DNA of 58,354 nt from an uncultured Eubacteriales bacterium (lineage in GTDB: Bacteria > Bacillota > Clostridia > Christensenellales > Aristaeellaceae), in the NCBI GenBank assembly GCA_900542395.1, contig UQNM01000004.1, positions 1-58,354 of the forward strand. Reading direction: 5' to 3'. The notes beneath the pieces are model-generated. The model was not told the origin of the DNA. It did no database searches and saw nothing but the letters and a program-made list of their open reading frames with translations. Each line of letters begins with the position of its first letter. Position 1 is the first letter of the stretch. The translations under genes were made by a program, and so were the position numbers. This document shows, one piece after another, positions 51,862 to 58,354 of this stretch.

Positions 51862-52692
51862 TTACACCTGCCTGAGAGATTCATAATACGGGTCGCCGAA
51901 AAATTCGCGCTCCGGCGGACGCTCACCGCCCAGCGCCTCGATGGCGTTAACGACCTCCACGTAATCCAGATAGTTGATGTCCGGGCTTTGCGCGGCCTCC
52001 TTGAGCATCGGAATCGCGCGTTCGTCGCCCAGCTTTGCCAAATAGGAGGCAAACAGCGCGCGCCGCTCGTCTCGCGTAACAAAGCGCTCGATCATCAGCT
52101 CATAAATGCGCTCGTCGCCGGGATAATTGCTCAAAACATCCGCAAAAATATCGCGTCCGGTCTGCCTAGCGCCGGAAAGGGCGGCCAGAATCGGCTCGAT
52201 AACCGATTCGCCCATGCTCATCAGCGCCTCGGCGCAGAGATCGCCCTTGTCGCTCGGTTCCTCCAGCGAAGCGATATAATCGATGTAGCGCTGCATCGGC
52301 GCTTTGCTTTCCATCTCGCGGAGCAATGAAATGGCCGTCATCTGCGTCTCTTCCGGCAAATCATCGCGGGCTACCAACGCCAGCAGGCTCTTTTCAGCCG
52401 GGTCGCCCAGCGCCGTCACCCGCTCCAGCAGAAGATCCGGCACCGGCACTCCCTGCGCGATGTAATCACAGAGCCAGCTGACGAGCATATCGGCGTTGTC
52501 AAACTGCTCAAAATAATCCTGCGGCGCAGTGCCATCCAGAAAATCGGCCGGTTTTTTGAGAAATTCCAGATAGACGTCCGGCATCATGTCTTCGATCACA
52601 TCCATGTCATCCTTGTATTTCTCGCTGTTTTCCTTCATCCATTCGGCCATATAGCGCTCAAAGGCGCGATCAAAGTTGATGCATTTCATCAT
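51862..52692 (-). CDS. HEAT-repeat-like helical protein
   Basis: 276 residues, no membrane segment. An N-terminal helical region (CINFDRAFERYMAEWMKEN) is followed by paired helices of HEAT type (LLALVARDDLPEETQMTAISLL, EALMSMGESVIEPILAALSG, LAKLGDERAIPMLKEAA). No catalytic motif; a protein-binding scaffold. Overlaps the upstream TPR gene by 23 bases, so made together with it. Family name unknown. Confidence 0.7.
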   Translation of the reverse strand: MMKCINFDRAFERYMAEWMKENSEKYKDDMDVIEDMMPDVYLEFLKKPADFLDGTAPQDYFEQFDNADMLVSWLCDYIAQGVPVPDLLLERVTALGDPAEKSLLALVARDDLPEETQMTAISLLREMESKAPMQRYIDYIASLEEPSDKGDLCAEALMSMGESVIEPILAALSGARQTGRDIFADVLSNYPGDERIYELMIERFVTRDERRALFASYLAKLGDERAIPMLKEAAQSPDINYLDYVEVVNAIEALGGERPPEREFFGDPYYESLRQV

Positions 52693-54355
52693 CTACACTC
52701 CCTTTTGTGTTGTTTTCCGCCTGCTTTCGAACCGCCCGCAGAATTCTGTTCGCTTTCGTTCGGCAGAGTCTGGGCGATACGCCGTATTTCGCTGCAATTC
52801 GGTTCAAACCGACCTTTCTGCCGGATAGCCTGTGAAACAGATACTCGAGCGCCGCCGCGTATGCAGGCTGTTCGCGCCTCTTCGGCACACCGTTTTGCTC
52901 CAGAAACGCGATGTACATCGGCAGCAGCATTTTCGGCGCCTGCGGAAAATCGGGCGCCAGCGCGTCGCAGGCCGCCTGCACAACCGTTCGCGCCGCCTCT
53001 CCGTCCATCGTCCGCCCGGACAACGCGCCTGCCGCAAGGCGAACATAACGCCCGCCGATATCCACGTCATACGGTTGAAACCCGCGTGAAGCCGTCAGCG
53101 CCTGAAGAATCGCCCGCTTCACACCGTCGCTCACCTGCGGATCGGTCAGCGCATCCAGCAGCACGTCAAGCGCCTCCGGCGTTTCCAACGCACTCATCAG
53201 CATCAGCGCAAGCAGCGCCGTATCGGTTCCGGCGATGGCCGAGCGCAGCGCCCACGCGCTCAATTCATACAGTTCCCGCGTTCCCTGCAGCGGCGTTTCC
53301 GCCATCGCGGAAATGATGCGCACGGCGCGGTTGACCGCCTCCTCCGGCGGCACATCCAGCCCCAGCGTCAGCCGCTCTTCCGGCGGCTGCTCGTTTCTGG
53401 CCATCGCGTAATACGCCTGACAAACCGTATCTTCCGGCAGCAGGACGCAGAGACGGCCAAAGATGCGCTTAGCCTCATCGAACCGGCGCAGGTTCATCAG
53501 CGCACAGCCTCGGAGCATCATGCCGCGCATACAGTATGGATCGCGCCGAAGCAGCGAGCGCGTCAGCCTGAGCGTCAGGCTGTCTTCTCCGTGCTTAGCA
53601 GATTCAACGGCTACGTTCAGCCGTTCATCCACGCTTTGCGCGCGCAGCACCGCGATATGCAGCATGCGGCGCGCCTGTTCCGTCTCTCCCGTCGCATACA
53701 GCACATCGACCAACACGCAGAGCGTCTGCACCCTGGCGGGCGCAAGCGCATGCGCCTGCTCGGCGTGGGTCTGCGCCTCGTCCAACCGCCCGAGAATCAG
53801 CTCACAACAGGCGAGCAGCGTCAGCCTCTGCGCGTTTTCCCATAGATCAATGGCATGCAGCATCGTCCGGCGCGCCGCGTAAACCCGACCTCCCTGCAAG
53901 CGCTCTACGGCGCGGCGTTCCAACGCCCTCGCGCGTTCCCTCCGTGTCTGCGGCGCGGGTTTTTCAAGCGCCTGCCTGAGCTGCTGGCCCAGCAGCGCAA
54001 CCAGATCCGGAGATACATGGCGGCGGTCGCTCTTTTCAAACTGATCGAAATAAGAAGCCGCACGCATCAGTTCCGCGCGCTGCGCCGCTGAAAGCGCCAA
54101 CTGGAACAGCGCTTCCGCCCGGTATTCGCCTTTCATGCGCGCCACACGCAGATACGCCCGCGCCGCTTCTTCCTCGCAGCCCATTTCGTCATACGTCTGC
54201 GCAAGCTCTCGTTCAAGCGCTTCGCCCGTGCCGTATTGCTCCCGCGTTTTTGCCAGCAGTGCCATGGCCTCGTCATATCGCCCGGCAAGGCGGTGCTTCC
54301 GCGCGCGGCTGATCCAATATTCACTTGTGCGCGCCATGGAAACCACCTTGGTCAT
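52670..54355 (-). CDS. TPR protein with C-terminal helix-turn-helix
   Basis: 561 residues, soluble. TPR-like helix pairs through about 330 (for example RYDEAMALLAKTREQYG, LGRLDEAQTHAEQAHALAP, NLRRFDEAKRIFGRLCVLLP), an all-helical middle, and a C-terminal HTH-like segment VGLNRIAAKYGVSPRLCRTK. ATG at 54355 has AGGAGG eight bases upstream; a GTG at 54373 would overlap hslO. The mix suggests a regulator or scaffold sensing a partner protein. Function unknown. Confidence 0.7.
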   Translation of the reverse strand: MTKVVSMARTSEYWISRARKHRLAGRYDEAMALLAKTREQYGTGEALERELAQTYDEMGCEEEAARAYLRVARMKGEYRAEALFQLALSAAQRAELMRAASYFDQFEKSDRRHVSPDLVALLGQQLRQALEKPAPQTRRERARALERRAVERLQGGRVYAARRTMLHAIDLWENAQRLTLLACCELILGRLDEAQTHAEQAHALAPARVQTLCVLVDVLYATGETEQARRMLHIAVLRAQSVDERLNVAVESAKHGEDSLTLRLTRSLLRRDPYCMRGMMLRGCALMNLRRFDEAKRIFGRLCVLLPEDTVCQAYYAMARNEQPPEERLTLGLDVPPEEAVNRAVRIISAMAETPLQGTRELYELSAWALRSAIAGTDTALLALMLMSALETPEALDVLLDALTDPQVSDGVKRAILQALTASRGFQPYDVDIGGRYVRLAAGALSGRTMDGEAARTVVQAACDALAPDFPQAPKMLLPMYIAFLEQNGVPKRREQPAYAAALEYLFHRLSGRKVGLNRIAAKYGVSPRLCRTKANRILRAVRKQAENNTKGSVDDEMHQL

Positions 54356-54369
54356 GACACCCCTCCTGT

Positions 54370-55272
54370 TCACTCGTCTCCGTCGTTCTCCTTGTGCGCA
54401 TGCGCCAGCAGCGCCTCAAGCTCCTCGCCGCTGAAACGGTAGTGCTTGCGGCAGAAGTGACACTCCACCTCGCAGCCGTTCTGCTTTTCGATCATGTCGC
54501 GGATTTCATTTTCGCCCATCGACAGCAGCACACGCTCGATATATTCGCGCGAACAGTCGCATTGCAGCCGCAGCGGCATTTCCTCCAGAATTTCCGGGTT
54601 CAACCCGCGGAAGCAGCCCTCGACGATCTCCTCCAGCGTCATCTCGGAAAGGAGCTGGGAAATCGAGCTGAACAACTCCGCGCGGATTTCCAGCGCATCA
54701 AGCAGTTCCTCCGAGCAATCCGGCATGGCCTGAATCAAAATACCGCCGGAGGAAATGATGTTTTCGCCCACCAGTGTGCCCAGCGCGCACAGGGACGGCG
54801 TCTGTTCGGATTCCAGATAATACATGGCGAAATCCTCGGCGATTTCGCCGGAAACCAGCGCCACACGGCCGACATACGGCTCGCCGAAGCCAAACGAACG
54901 CATGACGGTCAACTGGCCGTCCTTGCCCAGCGCGCCGCCGACGTTCAGCTTGCCGTTTTCCTTGAGCGGCAGTTCAACCTCCGGGTGTTCGATGGTCACC
55001 TTCACCGTGCCGTCCGGCCCTGCAATCGCGCAGATCGGACCGGCCGGACCGCCGCCGTTGATCGTCGCCGTAATCCGGTCGCCCTCGCTCTTGAGATTTG
55101 CGCCCATGATTGCCGTCGCAGCCAGCATGCGCCCCATCGCGGCGCTGCACGTGTTGCTCGCGTTATGGATGTCGCGCGCCTGCTGCGCCAACTCGGTCGT
55201 GTCGCAAATAAACACGCGCGCCTGACCGCCCATCAGTGTCAGCCGCAACATTCTGGATTTCTTCTGTTCCAT
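54370..55272 (-). CDS. hslO: Hsp33 redox-regulated chaperone
   Basis: 300 residues. Becomes a holdase when oxidised. The C-terminal zinc-redox centre is CDC plus CHFC (LQCDCSREY and EVECHFCRKHY). N-terminal part shows NGGGPAGPICAIAG and GALGKDGQLTVM, family hallmarks. GGAGG ten bases before ATG. Sits between a methyltransferase and the TPR gene. Confidence 0.96.
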   Translation of the reverse strand: MEQKKSRMLRLTLMGGQARVFICDTTELAQQARDIHNASNTCSAAMGRMLAATAIMGANLKSEGDRITATINGGGPAGPICAIAGPDGTVKVTIEHPEVELPLKENGKLNVGGALGKDGQLTVMRSFGFGEPYVGRVALVSGEIAEDFAMYYLESEQTPSLCALGTLVGENIISSGGILIQAMPDCSEELLDALEIRAELFSSISQLLSEMTLEEIVEGCFRGLNPEILEEMPLRLQCDCSREYIERVLLSMGENEIRDMIEKQNGCEVECHFCRKHYRFSGEELEALLAHAHKENDGDE

Positions 55273-55290
55273 ACCGTTGATTCCTCCGAA

Positions 55291-56046
55291 TTATCCGTCT
55301 ATTTCAGGTTTTTTTGCCGTGATGTGGATGCGCAAATCGTCTCTTTTCGGCGCGTCCAACCGCATTTCGCCGTAGGTGCGCACATCCTCAAAGCCGGTCT
55401 CGGCAAGCCATTGCGTCAGCTCCGCTTCGCTGTGCGCGCGCTGATGATGCTGCTCGCGGAAGCGTCGGTAGCGCCCATCCTCCTCGCGAACGAAAAACGT
55501 CACGTCCATGGCAAGCAGATGTTCCGCCTGATTGAGTTTATTCTGCCAGAGCACCGCCGTGCCATCCCGCTCCTCGCCGAAAAAAGCGTCGCCCATGACG
55601 TCCTCCAGCTTATGCCGGGTCGAACAATCAAAGCACAGCGCGCCGCCCGGCAGCAAATTGCGATATGCCGCGCTGAAAAACGCGCGCACATCCTCCGGCG
55701 TTGTCAGGTAGTTTACGCCGTCGCAGGTCGCCAGCACAGCGCCGACGCGGCGCGGAAGGGTCAGTTTCTTCATATCCTGCCGAACAAACGCGGCCTCCAC
55801 GCCGTAATCGCGCGCCTTTTTTTCCGCCTGTCGCAGCATCGCGGCGGATAAATCCACGCCCGTCATCGCCATGCCGCTTTGCGCCAGACGCACAGTCAGG
55901 CTGCCCGTTCCGCAGGCACATTCGGCCGCACGCCGGGGCAGCTCGCTCGTCGCAAGGCAAATCAGCCGCAGATAATGTCGGCTCCATTCGTCGTAATCAA
56001 AATCATCCATCAGCGTATCGTATACGCTTGCAAAATCGTCGTACAT
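55291..56046 (-). CDS. SAM-dependent methyltransferase (class I)
   Basis: 251 residues. Starts MYDDFASVYDTLMDDFDYDEW, as do Firmicute YqeM-like methyltransferases. SAM motif I is AECACGTGSLTVRLAQ, motif II GVDLSAAML, then LATCDGVNYL. Substrate unknown. Weak ribosome site; eight bases after sspF, so probably coupled. Confidence 0.82.
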   Translation of the reverse strand: MYDDFASVYDTLMDDFDYDEWSRHYLRLICLATSELPRRAAECACGTGSLTVRLAQSGMAMTGVDLSAAMLRQAEKKARDYGVEAAFVRQDMKKLTLPRRVGAVLATCDGVNYLTTPEDVRAFFSAAYRNLLPGGALCFDCSTRHKLEDVMGDAFFGEERDGTAVLWQNKLNQAEHLLAMDVTFFVREEDGRYRRFREQHHQRAHSEAELTQWLAETGFEDVRTYGEMRLDAPKRDDLRIHITAKKPEIDG

Positions 56047-56054
56047 CGCTTTTT

Positions 56055-56216
56055 CTACTCTCTGTTTTTGTGTGCAAGCAGCCCGCCGATCCGTCCGCTT
56101 TCCTTCGCGGTCAGCCCGGCCCAGCCGACCTCCAGCACCCGTTCAAGCAGGCCTGCCTCCTGCGCCGCGCGATATTTATCTCGTTCGCGCTGAGTCGGCG
56201 GTGTAAATCCCTTCAT
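56055..56216 (-). CDS. Small acid-soluble spore protein, SspF-like
   Basis: 53 residues. AAQEAGLLERVLEVGWAGL followed by TAKESGRIGGLL matches the SspF-type alpha/beta SASP pattern (ELGF-DTV-x-x-x-GWGGI-x-AKxxG). SASPs coat and protect spore DNA. Strong GGGAGGTGA four bases before the ATG. It is not monocistronic-looking: it lies within a minus-strand series. I see no clear SigmaG promoter. The usual C-terminal helix is short. Confidence 0.7.
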   Translation of the reverse strand: MKGFTPPTQRERDKYRAAQEAGLLERVLEVGWAGLTAKESGRIGGLLAHKNRE

Positions 56217-56230
56217 TTCTTCACCTCCCC

Positions 56231-56245
56231 GGCCACATTGTGGCC
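56231..56245. promoter_or_regulatory. Palindrome next to the sspF ribosome site
   Basis: GGCCAC-ATT-GTGGCC, ending one base before the GGGAGG of sspF on the minus strand. May be an RNA hairpin influencing translation or an operator. Confidence 0.35.
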
Positions 56246-56269
56246 GCAAAGGCGTCGTTTCATGTGGAT

Positions 56270-57214
56270 TTACTCGTCTTCCTCGTCCTCGTCGTCTTCG
56301 TCAGGCAGCCCGTCGTCCTCGCTTTGCGGACGCAGACCCTGACCGATCTGCGCGCCTTCGATGTGCGGGTTGAGATACTTGTCAAACACGCCGTTGGCAA
56401 ACGACGCATACACCAGACGGGACAGTGCGAAGCCGAACAGCAGATAATACAGCGAAACGATCATCAGCACGATGCCGTTTCCTGCGTAAATCCCCATCAG
56501 CAGCGCAATAACCGGAACGGCGGTGATGAGCCGCGCCAGCAGCATTTGCGGCAGGCGCGCCGCGCCCATCAGAAACGCATTTTTGATCAGATTCCCAAAG
56601 CTCAGCTCGTAGCCGACCATCATCGGATAGAGCAGCGGAAGCATGACCATGTAAATCAGCGTGGCGGAAAGCACGAGCATCAGCGGCACAAACATGACCG
56701 CGCTGCCCTTTGTCATCTCGCCGTAATACGAAACCGCCGTATACGCCACAAGCGGCACAACGGAGGTCAGCGCGGAAACGCCCAGCGCCTGCTTCCAGTT
56801 GGATTTGAACGCATCCTTGAAATCCGAAAACAGAAACGCATGCTGATCGCGCGCCCAGTTGCGCATCACATACGCCGCGCCCGCCGACGACGGGCCTGTG
56901 ATGGCGATGCACGGGATGAGGCCGATCAGCCACATCATCAGATAGCCGGAAATCGCGCTCAGCAGCTCCGCCGCGCCATCCGCGTGCGAAAGCACCGTCT
57001 CGGTGTCGATGCTCTGCACCGCCGCCAGATTGATATATGTCCACAGCAGGAACGGAATCCAGAAGATCAACTGCATCAGATTGACCTTAATCAAATCAAA
57101 GACGTGATCCTTGAGCACCATGAAGAACAGCGAAACGCGGTTCTTCGGCATATCCATCTCGCTGTAATCCCGTTTGCCCGCTTTGCCGTAGTATAATCTG
57201 TCAAACAAGCCCAT
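56270..57214 (-). CDS. DUF624-like polytopic membrane protein (YesL family)
   Basis: 314 residues with about six membrane helices. MGLFDRLYYGKAGKRDYSE, LIKVNLMQLIFWIPFLL and GPSSAGAAYVMRNWARDQHAFLFSDFKDAFKSNWKQ in outline are typical of DUF624. The tail is strongly acidic (DEDDEDEEDE). Members are often near sugar transporters; no role is proven. Overlaps the M20 gene by 14 bases. Confidence 0.82.
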   Translation of the reverse strand: MGLFDRLYYGKAGKRDYSEMDMPKNRVSLFFMVLKDHVFDLIKVNLMQLIFWIPFLLWTYINLAAVQSIDTETVLSHADGAAELLSAISGYLMMWLIGLIPCIAITGPSSAGAAYVMRNWARDQHAFLFSDFKDAFKSNWKQALGVSALTSVVPLVAYTAVSYYGEMTKGSAVMFVPLMLVLSATLIYMVMLPLLYPMMVGYELSFGNLIKNAFLMGAARLPQMLLARLITAVPVIALLMGIYAGNGIVLMIVSLYYLLFGFALSRLVYASFANGVFDKYLNPHIEGAQIGQGLRPQSEDDGLPDEDDEDEEDE

Positions 57215-58354
57215 TTTCTTTATCCTTTCTGGCGGTCAGGCCGATAAACAGCGCAAGACCGGTAATCAGCGCGCGCTCGTCAAAATCAAACGTGTCCGCA
57301 TGCAGCGGACTCCGGTGTTCTTCATCCATGCAGCCGCAGAAGACGAATACGCCCGGTACGTTCAACTGGTAATAGGCAAAATCCTCCGCGATCATGCGCG
57401 GCTTTTCCGTCACAAAGCGATCACCCAGCAGCGCGCGGACGCGCTCCACCTCCGCCGGATCATTCTCCACGCACGGGTAGAACACACGCTTGAACATCTC
57501 GGTTTTTGTGCCGAAAGCCGCGTCCACGCTCGCCATGTCCCGAAGGATTTTTTCTTCCAGCTTTGCATAGACGGCGTTGGAAAACGTGCGGATGATTCCC
57601 TCCATCCTCGCTTCCTCGGCGAGAATGTTGCGCTGGTGCCCCGCCTCAACGCGGCCGATGGTCAGCAGCGCAGGCTGTGCCGGATCAATGCTGCGCGCGA
57701 CGGTCGTTTGCAGCAGCGTCAGCAGATGCGCCATCGCCATCACCGCGTCACGCCCGAGATGCGGCATTGCGCCATGCGACGCGAGCCCATGAATGACAAT
57801 ATCCATTTCGCACGTCTGCGCCATCATCGGCCCCGCACAGGCGGAAATCCTGCCGATCGGCACATCCGGCATCATATGCATGCCGTAGACGACCTCGACG
57901 TGCGGGTTTTCCAGCGCGCCTTCTTCGATCATGTTCTTCGCGCCGCCGATGGTTTCCTCCGCAGGCTGAAAAAGAAGCACCACGTCGTCGCGCAGGCTCG
58001 CCCTGTGCTCGCTGAGCCACTGGGCAAACGTCAGCAGATTGGCCATGTGTCCGTCGTGGCCGCAGGCATGCATCTTTCCCGAATGGCGCGAAGCAAACGT
58101 GCACCCTGTTTTTTCGGAAATCGGAAGCGCGTCGATATCCGACCGGAAAGCGATCACGCGCCCCGTCCCGTCCCCGCGAAACACGGCGCGGATCCCCGTC
58201 TCTGCATACGTCTTCAAATCGTCCGGCGCAAGCGCGCGAAGCTGCTCCATCAGATACGCATGCGTTTCATGCTCTTCGTAACCCACTTCTGGAATTTGGT
58301 GCAGCGCGCGCCGATGCGCGCGCAGTTGATTTTCGTATCGGCTCCCCCCTTTTT
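57201..58354 (-). CDS. M20-family amidohydrolase/peptidase, 5' end beyond window
   Basis: The frame stays open to the window edge and its upstream codons encode RRALHQIPEVGYEEHE, the normal start of M20D proteins, so only a few N-terminal residues are missing. 383 residues are visible. Metal site HACGHDGHM, FQPAEETIGGAKNMIEEGAL, dimer domain with GLASHGAMPHLGRDAV, and the final HADTFDFDE. Relatives hydrolyse N-acyl amino acids, hippurate or indole-acetyl conjugates; substrate unknown. Confidence 0.92.
   Translation of the reverse strand, partial: KGGSRYENQLRAHRRALHQIPEVGYEEHETHAYLMEQLRALAPDDLKTYAETGIRAVFRGDGTGRVIAFRSDIDALPISEKTGCTFASRHSGKMHACGHDGHMANLLTFAQWLSEHRASLRDDVVLLFQPAEETIGGAKNMIEEGALENPHVEVVYGMHMMPDVPIGRISACAGPMMAQTCEMDIVIHGLASHGAMPHLGRDAVMAMAHLLTLLQTTVARSIDPAQPALLTIGRVEAGHQRNILAEEARMEGIIRTFSNAVYAKLEEKILRDMASVDAAFGTKTEMFKRVFYPCVENDPAEVERVRALLGDRFVTEKPRMIAEDFAYYQLNVPGVFVFCGCMDEEHRSPLHADTFDFDERALITGLALFIGLTARKDKENGLV

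Noticed and set aside
49780..52329. 849-codon open frame on the plus strand opposite the zinc-ribbon and HEAT genes
   Set aside because: Shadow of real minus-strand genes that have ribosome sites and recognisable domains; no domain in the frame itself.

Overview
The window reads as ordinary chromosome of an endospore-forming member of the Bacillota (class Clostridia) with moderately high GC. Three things support this: strong AGGAGG-type ribosome sites and many GTG/TTG starts; Firmicute gene neighbourhoods (miaB-ylbF/ymcA-mutS-mutL-miaA, maf-mreBCD-minD-spoIVFA-spoIVFB); and several sporulation traits (SpoIVFA/SpoIVFB, an SspF-type small acid-soluble spore protein, and a cysteine-rich gene behind a SigmaK-like promoter). 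A Christensenellales-like lineage is possible but not proven. I see no prophage, insertion sequence or CRISPR array.

Layout. 1-300: the 3' end of a tRNA-Lys and its terminators. 297-5080: a TetR repressor divergent from an MMPL/RND exporter and a secreted repeat-rich partner. 5113-6710: a MATE efflux gene with a leader that may contain a short upstream ORF. 6765-9973 (minus): lgt-pncB-recX. 10102-10816: upp. 10859-24507: one long plus-strand operon for RNA modification/decay and mismatch repair (glycosyltransferase, queG-like, B12-binding radical SAM protein, DUF2344, rng, miaB, ylbF, mutS, mutL, miaA). 24519-25149: the cysteine-rich putative spore-coat gene. 25165-25810: xpt. 25919-35467: the cell-shape/sporulation operon maf-mreB-mreC-mreD-PBP2-MinD-like-rodA-spoIVFA-spoIVFB. 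35447-38513: DEAD-box helicase, a tiny minus-strand gene, DUF1292 protein, lexA with an SOS box, and a small cysteine-cluster protein. 38548-41050 (minus): Xer-type recombinase, rnhA, proC. 41266-46788: a VOC protein, then a nucleoside-type ABC importer (BMP lipoprotein, ATPase, two permeases). 46865-58354 (minus): tatD, metG behind an attenuator-like leader, a zinc-ribbon/TPR/CHB_HEX membrane protein, a HEAT protein, a TPR protein, hslO, a methyltransferase, sspF, a DUF624 membrane protein and an M20 amidohydrolase cut by the window end.

How they work together. The shape operon couples the MreB elongasome (MreBCD, PBP2, RodA) to the SpoIVFA/SpoIVFB protease pair that activates pro-SigmaK in known spore formers. 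The SigmaK-like site at 24519-24546 suggests the cysteine-rich protein is made in the mother cell at that stage.

Points most worth a second look: (1) the metG leader, with a perfect promoter, a nearly leaderless 17-codon peptide carrying four Cys, and a terminator competing with a second helix; (2) a MinD homologue in the elongasome operon lacking the signature lysine (Cys instead), the second aspartate and the membrane helix; (3) the cysteine-rich SigmaK-type gene; (4) CGAAGTCT repeats flanking the Xer-type recombinase; (5) a TPR/HEAT/zinc-ribbon three-gene cluster of unknown function.
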